Position numbers and translations under genes: made by a program. Below are positions 10,547 to 21,103 of a stretch of 64,000 bases of DNA, in pieces; the stretch's first letter is position 1, and every line of letters starts with the position of its first letter. Below the pieces are notes generated by a model, which did not search any database, was not told the DNA's origin, and saw only the letters and a program-made list of their open reading frames with translations. The stretch comes from Entoloma clypeatum. Taxonomy: Eukaryota > Basidiomycota > Agaricomycetes > Agaricales > Entolomataceae. The DNA lies in the NCBI GenBank assembly GCA_963565915.1, contig OY751485.1, positions 5,332,001-5,396,000 on the forward strand, read 5' to 3'.

Positions 10547-10916
10547 TGTTACGGACTAACGACTACGGACATATACGCTTACTTTTTCACTTTTACTCAT
10601 TGGCCCCCGCTTACACATATCATATTATACTTTATTTCCTTTAGTATACTTCGCTCCCGTGCTGACTCACTTTCCGCAGCTGTCTGACTCATTCCGCAGT
10701 CAGCTTACTCATTAGTGCATAGCCTTCCGCAGTCGCCTTACTCATGCGCACTGCCTTCCGCAGTTACTGACTCATTCGCTACCGCTCATAGTCAGTACTA
10801 TATAAACCTCATGTACCATAGCTACATTCCTTAGATTTAGCAATCACATTGCTCTTCGCCTTTCCATCTTCCTGCATACTCTGCCCGAACCTTGGAACGG
10901 TTTGTTACGCATAACA
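10547..10916 (+). mobile_element. Solo LTR of the gypsy element family
   Basis: The 370-bp sequence begins TGTTACGGACTAACGACTA and ends GTTACGCATAACA. It is close to, but clearly diverged from, the LTRs at 27189 and 33389. It is flanked by the perfect 5-bp duplication CTAAG (10542-10546 and 10917-10921), so it arose by LTR-LTR recombination after a real insertion. The TATA region and the AGATTTAGCAA start segment (10833-10843) are conserved. Confidence 0.95.
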
Positions 10917-11846
10917 CTAAGGCTGCTTTATAGCGGAAGTCCCACAGATGCGATGCCTGAATACATACGTCCCATGTCCACACGCTTTCATAGATATAAT
11001 GAAGAAGGTGTTGTCGATATATCAAACCTGCTGCGACCAGGTGCTCAATGAAATTTTGCAAAAACAGGCCAACACGGTCGATACCATGACTAATACGGTA
11101 CAGATTGAAGAGTATTTTTTGTGGTGTTCCGAGAATGGACTCACTCAGCGATGAACATTCTAGCCGATGAAATCTGCCGCTCCTCGTACCAAAAGCACGT
11201 GAGTTTCCTGACGGTCGATATAATACCTCCCAGCGCGGTCTCTATCAAAAAGAAAATCACGAAATGAGGTGTGAATCGGCACGATTGTCGTAGTCCCGAA
11301 CCCTACGGTGGGATTATTACCAAATTGGAGAACAGAATGTAGCCCACGCAATGTTTGCATGACCTCTCCAGGGTGTAGATTGAGGATGACCTCCAAAGTT
11401 TCCGCGGTCTCGTATATGGACTCAAGAGTGATAAATTTGAAGTCAGGAGGTGGGTGCCCCTGAGCACTTCCCGAGAATCGTAAGCCAGGCGTCGGAGCAG
11501 GGATAGCGACCAAGGCACCTCCGAGTATGCGGAAGAGAAGATCCGTATTTGGACAGGTCGACAGGACTTGCGTATCCAGTTGGTCGAGCTCTGCGAAGGC
11601 CACCGTACCAGAGCCTGAGATGTCCAACACTTCCTTCAGGCGAACAATGCACGAGGCATATTCTACATCCACGTACTTGACCACTGTGGTGGCATAGATG
11701 AAATATCCACCTGATCGTTCGGTAAGCAATTGCACCATCTCATCTGAGGGCCAGACGGATTTCATGATGGCCGTATGTCTCTCCGAATCATGCAATGCAT
11801 CGAAGCTGCTCCTAAGGAACACAGAGACGTCTTCGTGTGCCTCATG

Positions 11847-12605
11847 CACTCCTGACACTGAAAAGTTTTTCTGGAGGAAAAATTCATTATGAAAGAGGAA
11901 TCCTCTTTTCTTTGGGTCTATCTTTAAGAAAGATACAAAGTATTTTATATGGAAATTTTCAAGAAACATGTAATGTTTTTTCCAAATATTTTTGGCCAAA
12001 AAACTTATTGTTTATCCTACAGTTTTTCTTGAGGAAAAACTAGATCCATTGTTTGAACAATGGAATAAGTTTATCTTTGAGAAAGACTCTTGGAAAAATG
12101 AAAAGTTTTACCAGAAGAAATACTTTGGAAACACATTATATGTTTCTTAAAATTTTCTATATGACATACTTTGTATCTTTCTCAAAGATACACCCAAAGG
12201 AAAGAGGATTCCTCTTTCACAACAGATTTTTCCTCCAGAAAAACTTACCAGTGTCAGAATGTACCTTTGAGAAAGATACAAAGTATGTCATATAGAAAAT
12301 TTTAAGAAACATATAATGTGTTTCCAAAGTATTTCTTCTGGTAAAACTTTTCATTTTTCCAAGAGTTTTTCTCAAAGATAAACTTATTCCATTGTTCAAA
12401 CAATGGATCTAGTTTTTCCTCAAGAAAAACTGTAGGATAAACAAAAAGTTCTTTGGCCAAAAATATTTGGAAAAAACATTACATGTTTCTTGAAAATTTC
12501 CATATAAAATACTTTGTATCTTTCTTAAAGATATACCCAAAGGAAAGAGGATTCCTCTTTCATAATGAATTTTTCCTCCAGAAAGATTTTTCAGTGTCAG
12601 GAGTG
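11847..12605. mobile_element. 759-bp foldback element inside the NACHT gene
   Basis: The two ~340-bp arms (11847-12189 and 12264-12605) are near-perfect inverted copies, with a 74-bp loop. The outer ends are CACTCCTGACACTG and its reverse complement. The loop holds an extra partial copy of the terminal sequence (CCTCCAGAAAAAC...CAGTGTCAG), as if two related MITEs joined head to head. I see no clear target duplication. No coding capacity; the ORFs in it are palindrome artefacts. Confidence 0.85.
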
Positions 12606-13091
12606 AGTGGTAAAGCGACAATACAGTGCTGATACTTTGTGCAGCAGTGCTTTGGAAGAAGCTGCGGATGTGGGGTTCGGGACGACTGACAACAAGGAAT
12701 CGTAACGGGACGTGGTGGTTCTCCACCAGGTCGAAAATGTGCGACAAAAGCTCCGTCTGTTCTGCATTGTCTTTGCACTCGTCCAAGCCGTCTACGATGA
12801 CCAGAAAGGGTGAAGGCCGACTTCCTGTTGTGAAAGATGACGATGACAGAAGGGGCTTGACGATCAACTGCATTAGCTGTGCGGAATGTTGTTTATGAAG
12901 AAGGATAAGATTGTCCTCGACTGCGTCACACACTCGTTTCCTTGTGTCAGGTACCAACAAAGCGATCTGAAGAGCCATCATCGGGAAAAACCTGTTTCGT
13001 TAAATTAGCCCCAATGAACCCTGTTGTGCCTCAGCGAGTCAAACGGACTTAATTATGCTTCAACGGTTACGTTGAGGTAACATTGTTATTA

Positions 13092-13216
13092 GGGTCTGTT
13101 TGCAACTCATTTCCAGGGAAATTTTGAGAGATCTGATTGGCTGGTGATCGCTGTGAGCCAATCGGATTGCCCAAAATTTCGTTCAAAAGCTCGGCTAAGG
13201 GGTTGCAAACAGACCC
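13092..13216. mobile_element. 125-bp hairpin MITE
   Basis: The ends GGGTCTGTTTGCAAC and GTTGCAAACAGACCC are exact inverted repeats. The direct repeat TATTA flanks both sides (13087-13091, 13217-13221). Inner arms (GATTGGCT...AGCCAATC) extend the hairpin. The GGGTCTGTTTG-type end resembles PIF/Harbinger MITEs, but the 5-bp repeat does not settle the superfamily. Confidence 0.75.
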
Positions 13217-13539
13217 TATTAAATCAACATCATTCCACAGCATCTTATTTACATGATTCTGTAGAGATGTCGGTCGGTCAACACATTAGCGAAAAAAGTA
13301 TTATACTTGTCTGATACATTGCTACTTGTCCAATCTGGTGGAGCATGCGCTCCATACTTCGGGAAGAATGACTTCAAACTCGATCGCGAACTTGAACAAA
13401 ATGAGAAAATTTCGCCCCAAGTCATTTCAACCTCCGCCGGAATTCGCCGAGCTTAAAGTTTGCCTTGGCAACTTCCTTGATCGCGATTGAATTTGCCACC
13501 ACCCCACATCTTCCTCCACTCCTCCTCCCCTGCGTATGT

Positions 13540-14035
13540 CACAGTGAACGCCTCCCGCCTTCCGCTGTGTGCCTCAGCCCTCCCCGTATGCCTGTCTCAG
13601 CCCTCCTCCCTCATAGCCCATCAGGTTTGCTGTCGATGCCCTCCTTGTCAAACACCTCGCCGTGTGCCTCAACCCCCCCCCCTCCCGTAGCCTCCACATA
13701 GATAAGCCCCGTCCCCCACCCCTTCCTCACGCCTCATTCGGTTTGCTGCTGACTTTCTTCTCGTGTGCCACGTCACGTCGAACACCTCCTGCCACGCGCT
13801 GTGCCTCACCCCCGCAGCCTCCACAGGTAAGCCCCGTCCCCCACCCTCACGCCCCCTTCCTCACAGTTTGTCAGATCTACTGTCGACGCCCTCATGTGTC
13901 ACATCACGTCAAACGCCTCCAGTGCGTGCGTCAGCACTCCCCGTAGCCTCCACAGTGTAAGCCCGAGCCCCGTCACCCACTCTCAACACATCTCACTCAT
14001 AGCGCCTCAGGTTTGCTGTCAAGGCGTGCCACCTT
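13540..14035. repeat. Degenerate C-rich tandem repeat, unit ~125 bp, about 3.5 copies
   Basis: Anchor blocks GTAGCCTCCACA...AAGCCCCGTCCCCCACC recur near 13687, 13815 and 13940. Each is followed by TCACGCC, CAGGTTTGCTGTCGA-like and CACGTCAAACACCTCC-like blocks. The copies are diverged and non-coding. Confidence 0.65.
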
Positions 14036-15119
14036 TTTCTTAGCACGTCTTTAGATCACGGGCATCTGACCATAACATTTACCCTCTTTCTCACCTCTCG
14101 CCACTCTTTAATACCTCTCACCACTCATTCCTACCTGCTTGTTTATACTTGTTACATTTTTGTTCTTGGCGTTCGCCACTCATTTTACCTTGTTCCCTTT
14201 AGTTTGTTGATTTAGTCTTAGTTATTCTAAACTCGAATGAAATGATTTTAATGTTCCAACAAATGAAAAATGCTTTTCAAACAAGGTATTCGGCTCTGAT
14301 AGGTTGATAATTCAATCTCATTGATGCAACATTAACAGCTATGGTTGTTCACTGAAGCCCCGATGATCAGGTCCTTTTTTCGTGACTTTTGAGGGGGTTC
14401 AGTGGAATCGTTGGTATCAATTTTGTCATTCGACATGATTTACGTTAATTTTGTTTCATTGACGGATTTTTATGCTCCATAGGGTCTATTATCACAAACA
14501 GGCGTTTCCCGATGATCGTGGTGAAGAAGGACTGCGAGCTATCGCGAGAAGGTGCAGATCGCGTGAAGAAGAAGCTGGCGGCCAATTGCTTTCGCGCCGC
14601 ACACTTCTCCGCAATCGTCTGCACGATTGCGGACTTTCCTGCACCAGCGGGCCCATGAAGCCAGAAAATCTTGGAACCTTCAACGCCCCCGGCATTGATC
14701 CAAACATGGATCCGGCCTAACAGCTCCTCTCGTGTCCCTGGGAAGCACTTGGGAGGAGGGTAACGTTCTTGAGAGTCAAAGGCGGCTCCAGTTGAGGATG
14801 CTCGACACAGCTCAAGAAGCCCTGTTCATCATCAAGGCGATGGATCTCTGTGATTGACTAGACTACTGACCTGTTTCCGACCGGTCAATGGACACGTTGT
14901 AGATGTTTACATCTCTCTGAACATCGATAAGGGAGCTGTTCTGGACCTGTACCGTATAATTAGGCGGTCTAGCAGAACTTGGTGGGTACATCGAAGACAG
15001 AGTGAATCTCAGTGTGTTGCGGACACGTGCTGAGCCCTAGTGACGACCCCGATCGGCACGGATGATCATTAAAACAAACGAATTGGCATTGGTGGATATT
15101 AATCTCGAACTCAACTAAG

Positions 15120-16560
15120 ATGTATATGAGAATCATCTTTACAAGCAGCATTGCGAAAAAAAAAAACCTAAATGATGTCAACAACAAACCGAATCCAAAC
15201 ACTGGCCAATCCAGTGCAACCTTTCAAATCTCCCTCAGTACGCCGACAATCACAGCCCGCCACAGGACATACATCATGTGCAGGCCCACAGGTACGAGTT
15301 TGGGAGGCGGGGTTTGATGAGGAGGAGGACGAGGAGGAGGATCAGGGCGGACTCGCCTGCAAGTTCAAGAAATGAATATATGTCTGAGGAAGGTTAAAAA
15401 CAACGCTACACACCGGTACTCCTCATCAACAACGAAATAGCCTTATTATGCTGCTTCGAAACAACCATCCAACACGCAGCCCTCGATATCTTTCCCTAGG
15501 GCCCTCCCGTTCCCCATCTACATGGTCATGTTGGGAACCTCGCCAGCATTCCTCCAGGAAAAAAGAGATGAAAACCCCCACGAACCTCTGCAACATCCCA
15601 ACAACCTCCCACCCACAAAGCTGCAGCGCCATTTGCCTCTACAGCACCTTCCCGCTCTGCACCGGCGGCTTCCACTGGCGCCTCAAGTTCCCCAGCGCAT
15701 TGTTACCCAGCACCTCCAGCGCCGCATGGGACTTCCCCTGCGCCTTGTCGACGGCTATATGCGGATGTGAGTGGCCAACCGGTGTATGCGAGTGCGAGTG
15801 TGAGTGCGATTTTCTTGGGGTGCGGGTGCGGATGCGCAACCGGCGTGTGCGTCGGAACTGGCTGGCTGTGCTGCCCGCTGTGCTGCCCGCTGTGCTGCTG
15901 CTGCAGATGAAAAGCCGATATGTACCCGCCCCGGGACTCTCAAAGTACTCTTGCGTTGCTCTTTGGTTTGGTGGCTGGCCAGAGATGGGAACGAGAGGTG
16001 GGAAGCCTTTCATGCCTTGATGCTTGAAGTCGTACCCGTTCATGATGGAAGTTGGGACCGTGAGGTATTCGTGGGAGTCTGGAGGACGTATGAGCTCGGT
16101 GGTAGAGTAGAGGTAGAGTAGGGAGGACGTACGGTCTATCCGAGCCCAGAAATCAACCAGCATTCTGAGTCGCCCCCCACTCTTTTACGATCGAGATATT
16201 CCGTCCGGGCTTGTCTATCCAATAACGAAATACAGCCCTCAACATTCAACCAAAGAAGATGAAAGACAAAAAACAACACACCTCACTGCTGCTGCCGCTC
16301 TACTATCGAAGTACCACTCTCCACCACCGCCCTCTCTCTCTCCCCTCCGGACCCCAGCGTGGGGAACCCGTCTTCATCTCCCCGTCCACACGGCGGCGGC
16401 GGCGGCGGGATCATAGGGCCCATCTTGGAGGATCTGTGGCGTTCCCGGCTGATGATGGAGTCGTTGCCTGACTTCGCCAGAGGAATATCTCGGTCTTCAT
16501 TAGCCAGAGATTCGTAGCCGATGACATTGGATGTGAGCGGGGGGTTTCCGGGACGACCTG
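15120..16560 (-). pseudogene. Inverted, decayed copy of the 3' half of SEA4/MIOS
   Basis: Reading the minus strand from 16560 gives sequence matching 51430-51830, then the intron and exons up to ~52640 (SHEYLTVPTSIMNGYDFKHQ; AALEVLGNN...WKPPVQSGKVL), then 52700-52930. Sequence matching 53925-54040 follows directly, so ~1 kb containing the zinc-ribbon exons is deleted. Frameshifts and a missing block near 51600-51760 confirm it is dead. The homology continues without a break into the neighbouring NACHT exon 1, as at the intact locus (53995-54342), so gene pair and spacing were duplicated together. Confidence 0.85.
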
Positions 16561-16774
16561 GACTTAGTGGACGATGAGAGTGGACGAGTAAAGGATTTCA
16601 CTGGAAAGTCAATGTTTAGTCAGGCCGAGGCGTGTCTGTGACTATCAGCATGGACAAAGGAGGCTGCTTGTCTCGGCAGGCATGGTATCGTCGCCGTCAC
16701 TGGAGAAGGTATCGCAGCATAGGTTTCCTGCAGTATCATGATGGTGACTACTCATGTACGTACAACAGACTCAG
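16561..16774. other. Spacer between SEA4 pseudogene and TPR-CHAT gene
   Basis: No feature is seen. It presumably holds the 3' UTR of the TPR-CHAT gene on the minus strand. Confidence 0.3.
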
Positions 16775-19700
16775 TCAGATGCCATAATGAACATATGGTA
16801 CCCATTTCTCGAGTGCCTGCTCTGTATCTCCAAGCCGCTCGCGAGCCTTCCGGATACTGTGATCGAGTGCACGCGCCCCACGCGAGCTATCAAGTTGCCT
16901 CTGACCTCCTTCTCCCAGCGGTGCGTCCAAAATGGACCGGTAAAAATCTTCCGCAATCTTGGGTCCCTGCTTATCATTGATGGACCACATCGTAGCAACG
17001 ACGCTCCGGTATCCAACCGCCAACATCCCTGCGGCTATATGCACCACCTCGTCCGACAGTTTCTCGTCCCCGGTCCCTGTTTGACACGCTGACAAGAATG
17101 CATGGTCGGCGTGTGCTATTCGCTGTTTCATCATCTCCATCAACTCCAGTCGACCATCGTGAAGGCATATCCCGCTCTTGAGTGCTTCCTTGTCCTGAAC
17201 TGCATGGCAGGCGAAGTGAACCCAGTGGTGCGTCTTCATCTCCTCTGTGACTCGCGCGGTCGTAGCAACGTCGTCTGTGAGTAACAAGGGCTCCAGGTCT
17301 TCTTCCTCCATCATATCTTGCAGTACCCGTGTCTCGGTTATTGTTTCTGGGATGGGTTCAAGGTTGGGAGTGAACGGTTGGCTGATCAGAAGCACACGAC
17401 TGTGCATTTCATGCGTTGTTGATGCGACCGATCTAGTTGTGTCACGAAGGGTGCTAATTGTCGGGATATATGAGGATACGACAAGGTCCGCAACGGATGA
17501 CCCAGCGTGAGTCTTGTCTGCAGTGTAGATCCCGGCGGCGTGGATGGGAAGAAAGCCGAGGGGCCCGGTGGGACACCACCAGATTCGAGGTCGGTCCGTG
17601 CTCTGAGACTTTAACAAAGCTCATCACATAGTGGACAGCAGACGAGTGAACAACTTACAGAATCCCTGAAGCCGAGGCAGTCTAGCACTGGCTTCGCCAC
17701 GTGCTTCCATAGGTCGCGAAGAACTCTGTGTAATACGCCTTCGACCTGGATTCCTTGCTTTTGAGCCGGGCGACCATAACGACCAGTGTCCCTCGCGAGC
17801 ATACGCTGTATCTTGAGGTAAGTTCGCAGGCTGTCATGTAATCCGACGGCCTGCTGATGGCTGAATGTTCGAAGGGGGATGTGAAGCGGCATATCAGCAC
17901 CCGACACGAGAGCGAGGGCGTCACACCGGTCCTCGTGGATGTTGAAGATCACCACAACCCCGTCGCGAGGCAAGCCCCCGAGAAGGCTCGAGGCGGTGGG
18001 TGGCCGAAGAAAGTCAGCGAAATCCGGTAACGTGCGAATTTCACTGAGGAGTCGATTCCATTCCTTTGCAAGCTCGGCGTGCCGTGTAGCTTCATCTTGG
18101 GCTATGATCATTTGTGTCATGGTCTCCTCAGAAAACGTGGTTGATTTGACCTGACGAGATCCTAAGGTCTCCAACGCGTTCGCGACGCGCAGGAAGCGGT
18201 CGGCGAGGGACGGGTCATGGGTGCGTATATCCTCGACCGGTGTACGAAGCTGTTTGATCTGATTCCACACGAGACATCGACCTTGTTCCAGCCATTCAAG
18301 AGCGGTGTCGTTTTGCCCCGCATCGATTGCGGCTGCTGCTGCGGATGAGGTTAGCTCTGAGATTTCTACAAGATTTGTGTACCGTTTGTGGATGGTTTGT
18401 TCCACACCAGCGACCTCGGAAAGAAGGCCGATAGCAGTCTGAAAAGCTTCCATGGTGTCTGCATGAGCGAACAGTCGAGACAACCTTGCCCAAATTTCAG
18501 CAGCAAGAAAACGGAACAACGGTGCTCCTGCGGTGTGCGTGGCAGATGAACGATAAGCAGCAATGGCCTGGTCGAGATGTTCTCGCTTCTGCGTGTGTTG
18601 GAAGTGCTTGTGCCACGAGTTACCGAGGTTGCTGAACAATACAGGCAGGTCTGCATGACCGTATGGAATGAGGTCGACGGCCCGCTGTTTATTGGATATG
18701 GCATTTTCAATGTCCGCGAGATCACCGGTGTGGTCGAAGCGAGAGTGGAACGAGAGACCAAGGTTGGCGAGGCGTCCAGGCAGGTCCACATGACCAGACG
18801 GTGTGAGCTCAACAGCACGCTGGAGAGTGGATATGGCATTTTCGATGTCCCCGAGATCACGAGTACGGTTGAAGCGAGTTTGGAACGAGGCCCCGAGGTT
18901 GCTGAGTAATGAAGGCAGGAAGTCCTCGAGACGATTATCCGGAGTGACCTGAATGGCATGTTGGAGATTTGCTATTGCGCTGTTGATATCCGGAAGATTG
19001 CCCGTGCGGTCGAAGCGAGACCGGAACGAGATTCCAAGGTTGCTGAGCCGCGCAGGCAGGCCCCCATCACCGGGAAGCGTGAGCTCAACAGTGCGCTGGA
19101 GGTTTGATATTGCACCTTCGATGTCCACGAGGTCACCAGTGCGGTCGAAGCGAGATTGGAAGGAGATCCCGAGGTTGTTCAGCCTTATGGGCAGATCTAT
19201 ATGACCTTGTGGAGTGAGCTCAATGGCGCGTTGGAGATTTGATACTGCGGTTTCAATGTCCGTGAGATCACCGCTGAGGTCAAAGCGCGATCTAAACGAG
19301 ATCCCAAGGCTGTTGAGCCGTGCGGGTAGATCGAAATGACCATGCGGAGTGATCTCAACAGCATGTTGGAGACTTGATATCGAGCGGTCGACGTCCGCAA
19401 GAGTGCCTTTGTGATCGAAGCGAAATTTGAGCGATCTCCCTAGATTGGTGAGCTGTGCGGAAAGGAGGGTCGTCTGATTCTGAGGAGTGGATTCGACGGC
19501 ACGCTGTTGAATCAATACAGCGTTATCAATATCCGCAAGATTGCCACTGGACTCGAAACTAGATTGGAATGAGATTCCAAGGTTATGCAGCTGTGCAGGT
19601 AGGTTTGCGTGACTGTCGGGGGTGAGGTCAACGGCGCGCTGTTGGTTGGTTATGGCGCTTTTGATGTCCGCGGGGTCGCCTGTGTGCTCAAAGCGAGATT

Positions 19701-20973
19701 GGAAACAGAGCCCGAGGTTATTGAGCCGTGTAGGCATCGCCACATGACCCTTTTGGGTGAGCTCGACGCTCCGCTGGAGATGGGATATTGCATTGTTGAT
19801 ATCTGTGAGATCATCTGAGCGTTTGAAATGACTGTGGAATGAGATTCCTAGATTTCCCAGGCGTCGGGGCAAGTCAACATGACCTTCTGGGGTGGACGAG
19901 ACACTCATTTCCAACATGGATATTCCCCGATCGAGGTCGGCCGGGTTCTCCTCCAGTTCGAAGCGCTCTCTTAGTGCCCCTCCACTCTCATCCGCGTATT
20001 CCGCATATTTTGTGTGTTCAGGTGGTGTCAAGCGAACGGCTTCCTCATATGTCATGATCGCGCAGTCGATGTCATTTCCCTTCATGGTTTTTCTAAACCG
20101 CTTCATGAACCAATTGCCACAACCGTTCAAGAGGCGTGGACTCTCAGAAATGAGTTCAAAGATGCTCGACAACACGTCCGGGTATTGCGCAGGGTGAATT
20201 TGTGCCAGCACGGTACCGAGGTTGAGTAATGTGGACTCTATGTCTGAGTGGACATCACCCCATCCCTGGGCTTAAGTTCTCAATGGTATGATTGAAGAGC
20301 ACGGAAAACATACCAATAGTGAATGTTATCCAGAGTGGTGGACATTCCGGCTCTAGAAGCTCGAAGCCGCGTTCTCCAGTGATATCTACAGCATATGGTG
20401 TCAAGCGCACATTACGGCATGCGGGTTACATGCTTACTATCATGTGCCTTTAGGAATAGCCCCAAGTCGTCTTTCGTGAATGCCACGCTGCCCAATGCAT
20501 CATCGGTTTTGGTTTGGACGACAAAAGCGAGTTTGTCTATGCCCAACTGCCTTCAAAGTTGAAGTTTGAAATCAGTCTGGCAGTCCAGCCTGCAAGATAG
20601 CAGATACTTACAGTATGATGATTCGACCGTACTTCCACTCGGTAGGAGACAGCCTCTCCATGGAAACAACATCGCCATCCATTAACCCAGAGATAGTGAG
20701 TCTCAACCCATCAAAAGATGGGTACGTCGAGTGCTCCGGTGAGCACCGGACAATGAAGTCTGTGTCACAAGGTTATGGGAAAGCCATCTCGGGGTCGAAG
20801 CGATGGTTCTTACCCCTCAAAACGAGTTTGACATCTCCCGCCGATACAGAATGTTCGCCAGTGTCTGCAGGAGTAGCCAATCCCGGCGCTTTGATAGACA
20901 GCGGGGGCGGATTGCTTGCCAAGGCGATGATTGGGTTGGACTCTATCGCTTTGTCGTTCGTCAAATCGGCCAT
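16775..20973 (-). CDS. TPR-CHAT protein (caspase-like CHAT protease with ten TPR-like repeats)
   Basis: Six exons (20973-20814, 20759-20612, 20550-20438, 20385-20314, 20237-17659, 17602-16775) join to exactly 1300 codons. Residues ~25-185 form a possible C2-like beta region (VKLVLRDFIVRCSPEH, LAFVVQTKTDDALGSVAF). About ten ~45-residue TPR-like units follow, each with a DIxxAISxxQRAVELTP...LPxRLxNLGxSFxSRF pattern. The C-terminal CHAT domain has the expected dyad, His in HFACHA and Cys in SACQTGTGDE, and the MLAVGYRSVVATMW block. CHAT proteases are caspase relatives; in fungi the TPR-CHAT form is linked by inference to defence or cell-death signalling. The start is the ATG at 20973 (MADLTNDKA). 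No damage is seen, and the gene is divergent from the kinase at 21104. Confidence 0.88.
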
Positions 20974-21103
20974 AAAACTGCACTTCAGGATCGTTGTTGG
21001 ACCTTTCAGGCAAGAAATGATTGGGATTGACACTGCACGCCGACATTCGCGGACTTGCAGTGCAGCGAGTTGACTACTGTGACAACTATGATGACGTAAT
21101 GTA

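Larger units (their letters stand above)
12995..14495. other. 1.5-kb insert or enlarged intron in the NACHT gene
   Basis: In gene orientation it begins GTGATAATAG directly after GKRLF and ends AACGAAACAG before the next coding block, so it has intron-like borders. It contains a 125-bp MITE and a degenerate tandem repeat. It could be an old intron swollen by insertions or a foreign insert; the sequence alone does not decide. Confidence 0.45.
11160..14991 (-). pseudogene. NACHT-type NTPase gene broken by insertions
   Basis: Exon 1 (14991-14871) encodes a short start (MYPPSSARPPNYTVQ...) shared with the stub at 54222. A 49-nt intron leads to exon 2 (14821-14496) with ERYPPPKCFPGTREELL and the P-loop GPAGAGKSAI, ending GKRLF. 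About 1.5 kb later the gene resumes at ~12990 with FPMMALQIALLVPD, Walker B LVIVDGLDECKD and SRPEPHIRSFF. A foldback element interrupts it at 12605-11847. The last part (HEDVSVFLRSSFD ... GGYFIYATTVVKYVD) ends in TAG near 11160. By family these are STAND NTPases, thought to act in self/non-self recognition or programmed cell death. As it stands it cannot make a full protein unless the insertions are spliced out. Confidence 0.85.

Noticed and set aside
11837..12399. Several hydrophobic ORFs such as MNNGISLSLRKTLGKMKSFT in both directions
   Set aside because: They are mirror translations of the foldback arms, with no coding support.
12977..14515. A 21-bp inverted repeat (ATCATCGGGAAA..CCTGTTT) bracketing the 1.5-kb insert looked like transposon ends
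   Set aside because: Most of it is the gene's own coding sequence around GKRLF and FPMM, which is palindromic by itself, so it is not evidence of terminal repeats.
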